Source: Asterella californica (taxonomy: Eukaryota > Streptophyta > Marchantiopsida > Marchantiales > Aytoniaceae). From it: a stretch of DNA of 64,000 nt. Position numbers and translations under genes: made by a program. Shown here piece by piece: positions 1 through 11,278 of the stretch (positions within the stretch are counted from its first letter, which is position 1; each line of letters starts with the position of its first letter). Where the stretch lies: NCBI GenBank assembly GCA_036924285.1, contig JAYKYS010000009.1:2170001-2234000 (forward strand). Reading direction: 5' to 3'. The notes beneath the pieces are model-generated. The model was not told where the DNA came from. It made no database searches and saw only the letters and a program-made list of their open reading frames with translations.

Positions 1-52
1 ATTTTCTCATCTTCCCATCTTCTCTCATCTTCCCATCTTCCCATCTTCTTCT
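1..52. repeat. CTTCCCATCTT-type short tandem repeat
   Basis: Irregular repeats of a pyrimidine-rich unit (tcttcccatct and shortened forms) fill the first 52 bases. This is simple low-complexity DNA. The following 550 bases are rich in gaagac/ggaag motifs but show no gene or element I can name. Confidence 0.7.
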
Positions 53-619
53 AGTAAGCTTCTGAGACTTCTATTGAGGTTCCCTGAAGATGAATGTCGT
101 TGTAGTACTGCAGGAAGACTGTTTTCGTAGGCAGAAGCCTGGGAAGACTACAGGAGGCATACACCATATGATTGATCTAACCCCAATGGAAATTAGAGGA
201 GCAATGTGTGATAGACATTGGTAATTTGATGTCTACGAAGCAAGAGCAGTCTTCTGGAGGTGCGAGAAGCCGAGTTGAACCTCTAGAAGCCGAGAATTGC
301 TTCGAGAAGACAGTCGTGGGAAGATTGGAAGTCATGATCTGGAAGCAGAAAGAGTCTTCCCGAGTTTTCCAGTAGATATCTGTGTGATATTTTAAGTTGT
401 AGTTGTTTGTTTGGGTCCAGGGCACCTTCTGAAGGGTCTGGAAGCCGTGTGGTTTTGTAAGAAGACGAGATTTCTACGAGAAGAGAAATCCTGCGACACT
501 ACAACAACATGCGCAACCGATCGACGAATTCAACGTCCAACACAGCAAAACGACGAGCGAAATCATCACGCCTACGAGCAGCAACCAAAATGACCTAATT
601 GTATCGTTCGCTCGGAAAC

Positions 620-785
620 AGCCTCCATCGCGAGCACGCCAGAAATAATAGAGATTAACTCCATCCGCCAAACGACTAACCCCACAGCGTCCGATAGTCA
701 TCGTTTAGATCGCAAATAGTCTCCATCACGAGTCTACCAAAAAAATACGCGTTAACATCATCAGCTGAACGACTAACGGCACCCT
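620..785. repeat. Degenerate tandem repeat, period about 94 bp
   Basis: Two diverged copies of a unit begin cctccatcgcgag (near 626) and tctccatcacgag (near 719), and both run on to a cgactaac tail. A third, shorter remnant follows (taatacgtcttaacacc). The copies share order and spacing but differ at many positions, so this is an old tandem duplication. No coding function is apparent. Confidence 0.5.
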
Positions 786-1649
786 GTCAAAAATAATACG
801 TCTTAACACCATTGGCCGCCCATTTTTCAAAAATGACCTAACCCTTCCCTATCGCAGCACACCAACTGAAAACGAGCCGCTCCCATCGCTTGGCATTATC
901 CGGCCTCGACCGGATGTTCGCTTTGGTAGCATATTTTCACAACTTAACAATTGAAGATCAAAAGTTCCCTACTACCTATAGTAAAATAATCATTTCAAGT
1001 TTTAGAATAAGATGTCGGTTAACTGATATTAGAGATGGTCCTCAATTAATTGGTCAATTTCTACGTAATCTGTTCCTTTTCTAATTGATTCCTATCTACA
1101 CCTTTCGCTGTTAAGTTATATCTAAGAGTAAGCGATGCGATCCAAATTTAACTCATAGACTAGTCCTAAAGATCAATTTCCGTGGTCAGTGTTTTTTGAC
1201 TTATAGTATTCGTTCTCAGACTTACACATGTGAGAACCAGTCACATCAAGAACGGCTATCATCATTTATATCACCTATTTTCAACTCCTTGGAAGTATGC
1301 ATATATACAAGTGAGCACCCCGTGCATATTTGTTAAACTCTTCCAAGCGGAATATATATATTCACAGGCGGTTTAATTTATTATTTAATGACTATTTAAA
1401 AAAGATTAAATGAAGTAATAAATTAATCTGTTGAGTATTTGAGCTGAACAAGATGATGCATTTATATCCTCCAAGGTGCATTTGGACTCTATGCACTTAT
1501 GGGTTAAATCGGGCTGTTTTCGTACTTATTGGTCCAATTAACATATCATAATTAGTGAATACTTTAATTATTTACTATTTAAAATATAATTATTATCTAA
1601 TATATATATTCTTTTTCTATTTTATTAAGAAAACAAAAGTTCCCCTGAA

Positions 1650-1760
1650 GTTATGCATATTTTTCACCCTATCGGTTTTCAGATGGAGAGGGTTGCATGT
1701 TTAATTTATTACATACCCTTTCTGTTAGAAAAGGTTAGGTAATAAACTAATACCAGTTTG
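1650..1760. repeat. Palindromic repeat unit, copy 1
   Basis: The unit has a gcatattttcaccc-like start, then a long imperfect palindrome built on taatttattac...ccttt / aaaaggttaggtaataaa. The stem arms pair over about 20 bases around a short loop. It belongs to a family with copies near 2105, 2297, 15100, 22776, 23503, 49375 and 54994. More degenerate relatives lie near 1367 and 3229. Confidence 0.6.
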
Positions 1761-2104
1761 AGAACAGGCTCCGATCTTATCATTCCAGAAGCGTGTTCTG
1801 TCCTTCTGTCGTGCTTGTGGGTTCTCTCTGGATCAACCTCTTGTTCTACTAACATTTAACATTTATAGATTAATTAAAATTAAGATTTCACTTTACTTCA
1901 AAATTATATCTATTATATATACATATTTATATAATAAAAAAAATCAAATTACACGTGGAGAAAAAATTCAGATGATATATCTAAAATAATCCCTGAGTCC
2001 ATCTTACCTCAGAGCCAACCCAGTTTGTGTATTTTCTCCCTCATAATTACTTGTCTTCTTCCGGAGTTACGTTATTCTATACGTTTTGCATGTATACTCA
2101 TTTT

Positions 2105-2212
2105 GTATAGAAATATGCATATTCACCTCTTCCAAAACGCATATGGAAGAGGCTAGCATGCTTAATTTACTACCTAACCTTTCCTTTAGAAACGATTAAG
2201 TAGCAAATTAAA
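2105..2212. repeat. Palindromic repeat unit, copy 2 (two hairpins)
   Basis: The first hairpin is built from gcatattcacctcttcc and a complementary ggaagagg arm. The second, longer hairpin is a taatttactacctaacc arm pairing with a diverged right arm. The right arm has lost several pairs, so this copy is older than the one at 23503. Confidence 0.55.
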
Positions 2213-2296
2213 GTTGATGTTTAATATTTCTCTATGCCTTCACCTCTGTTTATGGTGTATTATGCAAAGAAGTCATACAAATTTTTGTGACTTCTT

Positions 2297-2398
2297 TGCA
2301 TATTCACCTCTTCCACATTAGGAAGAGGGGAATATACAAGGGCTTTTAATTTATGTCTTAACCCTTCCTCTTGGAAGGGTTAGGCTATAAATTTAAAA
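2297..2398. repeat. Palindromic repeat unit, copy 3 (two hairpins)
   Basis: Hairpin one is gcatattcacctcttcc with ggaagaggggaatat. Hairpin two is tttaatttatgtcttaaccc-ttcc with ggaagggttaggctataaa. Same layout and spacing as the other family members. Confidence 0.6.
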
Positions 2399-4007
2399 TT
2401 GTGAAATGAGAAGTATAATTATTCATGGAAACCACAAGCATTAATATCAGAAACAAGTTCAGTCCCATGGTGTTGCTTATGGGGTTTTGAGTGATTGCAA
2501 TGACAACATGTACTCAAATGAAGAGTGTGGAGTTTCAATTTAATCATTTATATTTAGTTATTTATATTTAGCCATTTAAATTGAGAATACTTGGACTGTC
2601 TGAAAATCCACCCTTTCATGTTCTCGCAGAATCCAAACAAACACAAATATTCTTTGTAAGTACTGTCGATGTATTTTTCACTATTCATTTTTGAAATCAG
2701 TTTTTAATCAATCTTTTATTACAATTTTATAATTATTTAGATATTTGTCGTTTCCTTCCCTCAGTCAAAAGGACACTTGTGATGCATATGATTCATCCTC
2801 ACATTCCACACTTTTCTGATGGTTTCACTGTGGTATTCCTTGATGTTGGTTCCTCTTGAATATCTCATGATTATGATATACGAGTTTGACTGTTTGACTG
2901 CACCTAATCATAGTTACATATTCGATGTTTTATTTTACCGCAGTCATGAAGTTTACCAGCGTTCGATGTTCTATTCTGCTACCGTCATGAAGTTGACCAA
3001 CTATACATCAAATATAGTACATATTTGTTCATTTGATTTACTTTAAGACCACATCTCCATGTGATCAAACGAACTTAATTTTAGACCGATTTTTCGTTTT
3101 CGTTTCTGAGACAAGGAGCCTATGTGCCACCATTATTCTCCATGTTCTACTTTCACGTTTGTCTCTTTTCTTCATTTCATTTGTCTGATGTGCACTTTTA
3201 TTGTTCACTTAGAAGTGTATATGAGATGTACATTAATTAATGTTCTAATTCTTCTAACGGGATGAATTAGATTATAAATTAATGTTCACGCAGAATGACA
3301 TATTTTGAAAATTATTATCTCAGACTTATACTTCCAACAACGCATCAGCCCGGTCTTCGCTTATGGTTTATATCTGGATCAGTTAATTATTCAGAGGCTG
3401 GTTAATATATATCATTTATGAGTTCATTTAAATATTTTTGAATATTTTTTATAATATTTACACGTTTTTGATAAGAACATGAAATTCACTTTACAAGGAC
3501 GTGGAGAAGGATATTATTCACTTAAAGACATTCAAGATTAGTTTAGTTCATTGAAGTTCATTTCAGTTTGTCCATGTAACTTTCTCATATAACAATTAAC
3601 GTACACTATATTGTTAATCGGGGTTACGCAAAAACAGAACTGCTTGCGCAAACCTATCGCTTGAAGTAATACAGACAGCAGACGGTAAAATAAAGACAAT
3701 ATACTGACAGGGAAGTAGGAAGGTTTTATTTGGAACTGAAGGCAATAAGGTTGAAACGTGCACTGACCACACGTCACCGAAAACTACCGACTGAAACCGA
3801 CTCTAAGTGAGGACTCAGTCGATATTTAGTAGCACAGTAGCACATTAGTACCTTGTCAGTTTTCTCTCCAAATCCGTAACACGTTAAATCTCGTTCCTCC
3901 GTATACATATATTCACCCTAAGGTAAGTTCACGACTTTTTGTGTGGGATTATTTTTTGCTTCGGAATTAAAGTTATCCCCGTCCATCAATGGTTCCCGTT
4001 GTTTTCT

Positions 4008-4112
4008 TGCTTTCGACTGACTTAAAAGCCAGCGTGGAATCTCTCTTCTCGTCATTTTCTTACTTTTGACCGACTTAAAAGCCAGCGTGGAATCCCTTTT
4101 CCCGACGGTTCG
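4008..4112. repeat. Tandem duplication, about 54-bp unit
   Basis: The phrase acttaaaagccagcgtggaa occurs twice, near 4018 and 4072. Similar flanks (ttgctttcgactg / ttacttttgaccg) give an imperfect two-copy tandem. No gene is evident in this stretch. Confidence 0.6.
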
Positions 4113-4353
4113 AAACAGTACTCTGCTGTCAGACAAGGAGGTTTTATTCTCGTTACTGCAAGACAAACACGCATAGTTGTGTCATCTTACAGTGCAGTAT
4201 GCTATACTTCCAACCAGGCTTGCATATTTATTGCCTGCGATAATACGTGCTAAATTCATACGTCCTACACAGAGCTGAAACTACACGCTAATGATCACTC
4301 CACTACAAACATAGGTTCTGTACACAACACGTATGCTGTAGAGAGTAGACGCT

Positions 4354-4367
4354 AATGCTAACTCCAG
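4354..4367. repeat. Target-site duplication of the LINE (left copy)
   Basis: aatgctaactccag lies directly before the poly(T) tract and recurs exactly at 11160-11173, just beyond the 5' end of the LINE. A 14-bp perfect direct repeat is typical of target-primed reverse transcription. Confidence 0.9.
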
Positions 4368-4403
4368 TTTTTTTTTTTTTTTTTTTTTTTAAGCCGGACG
4401 AAA

Positions 4404-4450
4404 CCGGATGTTTATTCATAATCCGGTAGCACTCCAGGTGGATCACCTGG
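4404..4450 (-). other. Two hairpins near the LINE 3' end
   Basis: Within 60 bases of the poly(A), ccggat (4404-4409) pairs with atccgg (4421-4426). The near-perfect palindrome ccaggtggatcacctgg follows at 4434-4450. Structured 3' ends are recognised by the reverse transcriptase in some LINE clades; that role here is inferred. Confidence 0.5.
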
Positions 4451-4915
4451 TTGCCACCGTGCCCAGACCAAATGGTCTGTCTTTTACATAACTGCTTAGG
4501 CGAGAAACCGCGGGGCTGAGCCCTCCTCCTAATGCTACGCTCCTTGCGCATCTGCGTCTTATCATCCTGCTGGCTATGGTTGAAACCGATGCTGAAACCG
4601 ACGAGAAATTGACGCTTCGTCTTCACCTCATTTTCCATCTTGCTGACAGCACCTTTCTGGTTGGCTCGAATTCTCTTACCACCATTGTGAAGCCGAATCG
4701 TCTTGACAGCTTTCTCCTTCAGGCGGAGTTGGCGTTTGTCCTCGGAAGCTTGGTAAGTCTTTCTATCCCGCTTCAGTGATTTCTAATTCCTCGTCCTGCT
4801 CAGTCTCTCTGTTCATCGTCTCGACGTCCTCCCACGTACTATGTTCAAACTCCGCAGGGGGACTCTGTATCAGCCGCTGGATCGGAAGCTCGGCAATTTC
4901 CCCTCCCTCTTGAGT

Positions 4916-7900
4916 CTACCTTCGGAGCCGTCTTCTGATTTCCTCTCGTGTTTGTTTGAGCAGATTGGTGAAGTGCGGCGTATTCATTCTCGCGCTCATG
5001 GTTTGGAATTCTTTTTTGGCTTCCTCCTGAAGTTGTCTGGTGCGTTCCGACTGCCCCTTCTGACCCTCTCTCGCTTGTAATTTTCTCTCCGCGTTGATGA
5101 GGATGACCTGTAGCGGGGTCTCCTTGTGCTTTTGATTGAAGACTTGCTCGTTCCTTTCCTTCCATATCGTGTAGAGAACCTCCAGAGTGCCGATTTGATT
5201 TGCAATTTTCCTTCCCTTCATCGCTTCATCGAGCGCTTCCCTTAAGCTCCCCGGGGTAGTCAATCCCGTCGCAATTCCTCTGGATATCGCAAACCACTGT
5301 CTCCATTTTAGGCTCGCCCACCCGCAGCTCCAGAAGAGGTGGTCGAAGGTTTCCGTGTCATCGAGACATCTATCACACCTGTCAGATCCTTTTTGCATTT
5401 TGGCCATTCTTAGGGCAGTGGGGAACCCTTGTTGCCACATCTTCCAGAGCATAATTTTGTCTTTGGCTGGGATCTGTGCACTCCACATTTGATTCCATCT
5501 CTTCTTCCATTTCCTCTTTGAGTCCTCTATCCCCCATTTAGTGTTAAATCTCGTCCTGTTGTCCTTCTCTCCCGTGAGAATCTTTCTCCACTGCTTCGTT
5601 GACAGATCCCACCCGTGCTTTTCTTGTTTCCCAACTATCCAGCTCCACCCTTTGTGCTCCTGTAATGTTACCCGTTCCAATGTCTCTTCCATAGCATTTA
5701 GCCCTTGAATCGCTTGCTTTTCTGTTTCACTGAGATGTCTCTGTGCTCCTTCCTGTTGGCCGTCCATCCTCTTCATGTCGCCTGCCATTTCAATGTTGTT
5801 TCTTTTTGCCATTCTTCTGAGAGCTTGCGCCTGGTCTCCAGTGAGCCATCTTTCTGTTTCAGCCAGAATGGAGAGCTGGAGCACTGTTCTGTTGGGACCT
5901 AAACTCCATCCTTCTTTTCCCATTCGGAGGTGGTGTTTGAGGGCACACCAGATGTCTCTGAGGCAATTGTAAGTTTTCGCTTTCGAGACTCTCGGTGGCA
6001 CCGTTAGTAGCCAAACCTCTTGGGTCGTCCAGCTGCCTTTCGCTTTTTTCCATCTCCCGGTTTTAGCGCAACCTTCTTTCGTCATCTGTTCGACCACTGC
6101 TATCCAATCTTCTTCTTGCTTCTGTATGATTCGCATACAGTGTTTCGCTTTAAGAGCTTTCTGTTGCAATTCAAAGGCAAAAATGCCTAGACCCCCTTCC
6201 CCTTTGGGCCTCTTGAACTCCTCCCAAGCGATCATTGCTATCTTTTGTTTCCCTTCCTCATTGTTCCTCCAAATGAACGTTCTACACAATTTCTCCATTG
6301 CTTCATTAGTCGCTTTGCGAAAAGACAAGCAGGTTAGAATGTGGGTCGGCATAGACCTAAGTACATGTCTTACAACCACTATCTTCCCTGCCATTGACAA
6401 CATTCTGTATAACCAGTTGCTCAGCTTTTTCCTCATCTTCGATAGTACATACTGGGCTTGGTCCTCTTCCGTGATGTTCCATCCGATCGGGTACCCCAGG
6501 TACCTAATAACCTCCCTCTCCCTTGCTACTTTACATCCTGTCGTTAGCATCCACCTCGGAATCTCCCGCATGGCGATATGTATGATAGTAGATTTCATGA
6601 CGTTTAACTTCGCCCCGGATATCTGTTCAAAATCTTGTATCACTTCCTGAAGATTCGTGAAATTGCTTTGAGTTGCTTCCAGACTTATACCAGTATCATC
6701 TGCGAACAATCGGTGGAGAAGTTGTCTTCCTTCCTTGATTTGGATGCCTCTTAGTTTCCCTTCTCTTGCAGCTTCTTCCAAAAGACTCATCAGCGGTTGA
6801 GTGACGAGTGCGAATAGTAGTGGGGCTAGAGGGCATCCCTGTCTGACTCCTCTTAGTAGTTCAATATCCTCCGTGAACGCCCCGTTTACATGCACCTTCG
6901 AGGACGCTCCTTCTACTAGCCCTTTGGTGAGTTGTATGAACTCTTTGTCGATCTGCATCGCTGCCATCGTTTCCCAGAGATAGGTGTGGTTGACTCTATC
7001 ATAGGCCTTTTCAAAATCTAGTTTGATGAACATCGTGGGACTTTGCTGCAGTTCTGCCCACTCCTTCCCCAGATTATAAGCCAGAAGGTTGTCAGCTATA
7101 CTTCTCCCTTTGATGAATCCTTTCTGCTTGTTATCTACAATCTCTGGTATGATCTCTTTTAGTCTGTTGGCGAGCAGTTTACCTATGATTTTGTATGTCG
7201 TGCATAGCATCGAAATCGGTCGCCAGTTTTTGAGGAACTCCAACTCCCCTTCCTTCGGTAGTAATTTAATCACCCTTTGCGTCATCTTCCATGACAGCTT
7301 CTTCTCCACCCAGAATTTGTTGATGAGTGCCATATAGTCCTTTTTCATCACCGGCCACAAGGCTTTGATCGTTTCGCTTGTCATTCCATCTAAACCGGGT
7401 GTTTTCTCGTTACATAGGCTTTTAACTACCTCTCCTACTTCTTCCTTTGTCGGCTGCTTCCTTAAGCGTGTGTTCATCTCTTCACCCGCCTTCCTTTCAA
7501 TTAGCAAAAGAATTCGCTGTCTCTTTTCTTTTGCCTGCTCGACTCCCTCGTCTCTTTGGAAAAGCCTCTGATAAAAGACTTGTATCTCTTTCAGGATGTC
7601 TTCTTCTTTTGTGAGAGTGACCCCCTTCTCGTCCCGCAGAATGGTTATGGCTTCCTTCATTCTTTTGGCCTTCGTGATCGCAAAGAAAAACTTCGAAGGA
7701 GCTTCTCCTTCTCGGATCCATTTAACTTTACTCCTTTGTCGCCAATATGTAGCCTTTTCTGCTTCTAAAAGCTTTATTTCCTGTTCCATCTTGGATAACT
7801 CCTCATCCGCCTCGTTCGTTCTGCTCTGAGCCTTCTCTTTCCTTTTCTCCTCTAGAAGCTCGAGACGCTTCATTCTCTCCTTTTTTCTTTGACTGCCTTG

Positions 7901-8830
7901 TTGCTCTTTGTCTCGTAGCATTTTCTTCGTCTGGTTCCATTTTTTTTCCCATAGAACTCTCACGTCTTCTTCTCGTGTGCTTGCTTTTACCCCTTCCCAC
8001 GTTTTCTTTCCTTCCTCAATCGTCTCTTTTGACAGGAGGATTTCGGGCGAAACTTTGTAATATGTTCCTTTCCTTCTCCGTTGTTGTGCGGGGGCTGGAG
8101 AGCATATCGCGCAGACGGGGATGTGGTCCGAGAGGGTCTGCTGCCCGTCATGGATCATCTGTGGTTTCCTGGACAGCCAGTCTCCTCTTTGTGAAAAGTA
8201 TATTCTGTCTAGTCTCGACTGATCGTATCTTTGTCCCACTTGCTGTTGTCTCGTAAAGAAAGGTCCCTCCCGTGATGATGCTAACATTAGGCCATCTTCC
8301 AGGTCAAGATTGAATTTCAGCCCCTGCCACTTCCTTCGTTCTGTCCCGTGTTGTAAAGCCGTTCTCCCAATGCTATCAACCGGCGTCTCCACTGAGTTCC
8401 AGTCTCCACCTAATACCCAGTTCCCCTCTGTGGTATTTTGCTGAAGCCAATCCCACAACCGTATTCTCCCTGGTCTGTCATTTGGTCCATACACTGAGGC
8501 TGCACTAAACCTTCCTTCCTTCGTCTTGATCGTGGCCCATGCAACCGTCCCATCTCCTTTGATACCTTTGCTTTCCACCGTTCATCCGCTTTGGATTATT
8601 AGTGCCGCTCCCGCTCTCCCTTCCTCGTTGTAGTCGACTACAATGTTTTCGGCTTTAGAGATCAATCGTAAATTAAAATCCGTTTTTTGTTTTTTGATTT
8701 TAAGTTCCTGAAGCATTATGACGTCCGGTCGCTTATCCCCTTTTGTCATCCAGGCCTTCAATCTCCTGACGCTATTTGGGTTCCCCAAACCCCTTACGTT
8801 CCACGTTGCAATCTTCAGGTCTGTTATCAT
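4916..8830 (-). pseudogene. LINE ORF2: APE endonuclease-reverse transcriptase, one in-frame stop
   Basis: ORF2 supplies nicking and target-primed reverse transcription. The start at 8830 opens with the APE endonuclease signature (IATWNVRGLG, then MLQEL). A TGA at 8584-8582 interrupts after 82 codons; the same frame resumes and stays open for about 1,220 codons to 4916. The endonuclease continues with GGDWNSV and SDHIPV motifs. The reverse transcriptase then shows NWRPISML, KLDFEKAYD, GVRQGCPLAPLLF and the catalytic FADD (6695-6706). A C-terminal zf-RVT zinc region follows (CDRC...HLFWSC, near 5320-5380). The preceding base context fits a CGA-to-TGA change, as expected from deamination of a methylated CpG. 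The start ATG overlaps the ORF1 stop. As it stands, the stop would block full-length protein unless read through; otherwise the frame looks complete. Confidence 0.9.
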
Positions 8831-10890
8831 CTACTAACATGTGTACTTCGAGCCTTCCCTACTAAATTCGTGTCTCCTCGACTTTCGTTGTTCCCTCTTG
8901 ATCTGGAGGTAGGTCGCGACTGAACGGATGTGGCCAGTGCCTTCCCAGTCATTTCTCTCCTTCTCTGCAGTTCTACAACATATTCATGGTGTGTTTTGAA
9001 TTTTTCCGCCCCCTCTTCTATCTCCATGACTTCTTCTTGCCTCTCCTCCTGCCCCATCTTCTCATTCGTCTCGTTCACTCGACCTCCTCCTTCTTCCTCG
9101 CTAATGTCCTCTCTCTCTTCTCCTCTTCCTGATGTTCTCTCTCGTTTTCTCGTGTCCTCCTTCTTCTCCGCTTCCTTCGATGTTTTCTCTCCTATCCTTA
9201 TCTCCATGTCATGCTCTGTTGGTGTTTCCGCTGCAGGTGTTGCCTCCTCCCCCATATCCAATATTGCGAAGGGATTTGACGTCCTCGGAAAACCTGCCTT
9301 TGCTGATTCTAGTGCTCTACTCGTCTTCTTCCCTTCGACTACTCTGTACCCGTCCTCTTCCTGATCCCTTCTTGCTTTCTGTGTTCTTTCTTGCTTTTGT
9401 CCTTCTTCGCCCTTATTGTCGTTGTAGTTTGTCTGCCCTGTTCTTGGTTCTTGTGCCGCCCTTCGTCTTGGACAGTGACGCACAATGTGACCTCGTTGGT
9501 GACAGTGAAAACACGCATCTGGCAGGTTCTTGTAGATCACCTTTTGTCGATAAATTGAAATTTCCGGCTCATCCTCCACCTCTACCTCCACGTATTCGGT
9601 TAGATCCCTGTCTAGATCCAGGAGTACACATCCTCTTACGCAGTTGAATTGACATTCTTTCTGTTCGTTCGTAAGGTACAGAACTTCACCCAAGCTTGCT
9701 AACATCTCCTCACCTAAGTACTCATATCCTGCATGAATTCCCGCTAGTTCCACCCAAACCGGTGCTCTCCTAGTTCTGAGGTTGGATGGATCGAACGAGG
9801 GTTCCCACGGGAACGCGAAGACCATTCTCGTTCCCATAAACAGAGACGATACCGAAAGAATTCGGTCTCTTTCCTCCTTCCTCGTGACTTGGATCAGGAA
9901 GCAGTTCCTTCCTAGCACTCTTAGTCGTTCGACGTGGATTCCCATCTGCTGCGTTAGTATAATTTTTGTCCACTCTCGCACCATGTCTCTGGATGGCGCT
10001 ATGTCAGCTGTATATAGGACGAAGGCTTGTCTTTCTAGTGTTGCCATTCTGTTTAGTAGTAGTCTACTAGACGTCTGGATTCTGATGACTTTTTGTCCTT
10101 CCTGCGGTGGATCCTTTTCTTTGAGTTCTTGCAGCGCAGTTTTAAGATTTTCAAGAGTTGCGGCCGAGACCCTCTGGTCCTCATACACCTCCGGGTATGT
10201 TTTCTGCCTTGTATCTCCGCTCTTCTTGAATCTTGCAACGTTCCTGTCGATTGATATTTTAGATCCTGCAATCGCGGCCCAGTTTTGTTCGACCCTTTCT
10301 CGCTCTTGTTTCCCCTCTGGTCGCTTTCTCCCGTCCCTTTGGACGTATCCTCGGTACATTTCACCTTCTTTACTAATTCGTTCTGTTGTTTTCTGCAGCG
10401 ATGGTTTCCTCGGGCTTCCTTGTCCTTCTTCGGTCGTCGTTGCCTCTGCCCTCGAGGATGTTGTATTACCCGATACTTTAGCTGCCTGCGTCCCGACCCG
10501 CGTTCTTTCACTCGCTAGTAATCCTTGCGTTGCCGGTGTCGTGTTATTGCTTGTCGTCTGCGGCAATGCCTGTGTGGTCCTTGCAGCTATTTGGCTGCCT
10601 AAAACTTCTAGTTCTGACATTTTACCCTCCTTCACTTTCATTGCCGGTGGTGAGGATGGAAAAGGGACCGTTGTACCCTCCTTGTCCTTGCAGTTTTGGT
10701 TCGAGATGTCGCTCAATGTTCCTCGTGTTCTGTTACCCTTCTTTCCACTCTGCGTGTATTTATCTGGTATCGCCGTCTGAACATTGTTCGCTACTGCGGA
10801 GAAAACGAAATTTTCACAATTTGCATTGTTTCCTTTTCCATTTCTCCCTCGATTGAGGTCGTTCTCTCGCACTTTTGTTGATTCTTGCAT
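8827..10890 (-). CDS. LINE ORF1: CCHC zinc-knuckle RNA-binding protein
   Basis: A 687-residue protein, intact from ATG at 10890 to TGA at 8827. In plant L1 elements ORF1 binds element RNA and forms the ribonucleoprotein. Residues 1-240 are polar and probably disordered. Residues about 285-450 resemble the DUF4283-like fold common in plant LINE ORF1 (a hydrophobic/basic pattern ending in APVWVELAGI and YLGEEML). One CCHC knuckle follows at C460, C463, H468 and C473. The C-terminal tail is highly charged (Glu/Arg rich). The stop codon overlaps the ORF2 start as ATGA, which suggests coupled translation. Identity rests on the knuckle, the position and the neighbouring ORF2. Confidence 0.88.
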   Translation of the reverse strand: MQESTKVRENDLNRGRNGKGNNANCENFVFSAVANNVQTAIPDKYTQSGKKGNRTRGTLSDISNQNCKDKEGTTVPFPSSPPAMKVKEGKMSELEVLGSQIAARTTQALPQTTSNNTTPATQGLLASERTRVGTQAAKVSGNTTSSRAEATTTEEGQGSPRKPSLQKTTERISKEGEMYRGYVQRDGRKRPEGKQERERVEQNWAAIAGSKISIDRNVARFKKSGDTRQKTYPEVYEDQRVSAATLENLKTALQELKEKDPPQEGQKVIRIQTSSRLLLNRMATLERQAFVLYTADIAPSRDMVREWTKIILTQQMGIHVERLRVLGRNCFLIQVTRKEERDRILSVSSLFMGTRMVFAFPWEPSFDPSNLRTRRAPVWVELAGIHAGYEYLGEEMLASLGEVLYLTNEQKECQFNCVRGCVLLDLDRDLTEYVEVEVEDEPEISIYRQKVIYKNLPDACFHCHQRGHIVRHCPRRRAAQEPRTGQTNYNDNKGEEGQKQERTQKARRDQEEDGYRVVEGKKTSRALESAKAGFPRTSNPFAILDMGEEATPAAETPTEHDMEIRIGEKTSKEAEKKEDTRKRERTSGRGEEREDISEEEGGGRVNETNEKMGQEERQEEVMEIEEGAEKFKTHHEYVVELQRRREMTGKALATSVQSRPTSRSRGNNESRGDTNLVGKARSTHVSR

Positions 10891-11159
10891 TCCCTCACCT
10901 CTCTATTACGTGCTCTCCCCTCGCTAACCCAAACTCTCGACCCAACTTGCTTACGGGCTATGGCGCGCCATGGCGGCCATAGCCAAGAAATCACGTAGGC
11001 TCCTAGCTCGCCGCCCCAGCCCGCCCTCACTCGCTCTGCCCTCCGCCGCCTCCTTCCTCGAGCGTAGTCCGGCCGAAGAAATCCGTCCGTTGTGGTCACT
11101 GTGCTTGCTCATGTGAGTGCGTGCACTAAGTTGCCATTACAAACACAAAACGGGAATCA

Positions 11160-11173
11160 AATGCTAACTCCAG
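11160..11173. repeat. Target-site duplication of the LINE (right copy)
   Basis: Exact second copy of aatgctaactccag, adjoining the 5' end of the LINE. Confidence 0.9.
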
Positions 11174-11278
11174 TACAGACACATGTTTTGTACACAAACA
11201 CACGTTCTGTACACAGCACTGGAAAGTATAAGTGCTAACTCGTACTACTCGACTTCAATAGGCTGATTCTGGACCCCG

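Larger units (their letters stand above)
4368..11159 (-). mobile_element. Full-length L1-type non-LTR retrotransposon (LINE)
   Basis: This is an autonomous LINE of about 6.8 kb lying on the minus strand. Its 3' end is a 23-nt poly(A) tract (poly T at 4368-4390), and 14-bp target duplications flank it (4354-4367 and 11160-11173). It has a 5' leader of about 270 bp, ORF1 (8827-10890), ORF2 (4916-8830) and a 3' UTR of about 525 bp. The architecture is that of plant L1 elements: a CCHC-type ORF1 protein, and an ORF2 with APE endonuclease, reverse transcriptase and a C-terminal zf-RVT zinc region, with no RNase H seen. Apart from one in-frame TGA in ORF2 the reading frames are open, so the insertion looks recent. 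The flanks share a gttctgtacaca motif on both sides, so the target was itself locally repetitive. Confidence 0.93.

Noticed and set aside
9770..10780. Long plus-strand open frames across the LINE (for example 9782-10780)
   Set aside because: They are antisense to intact ORF1 and reflect its codon composition; no independent motif.
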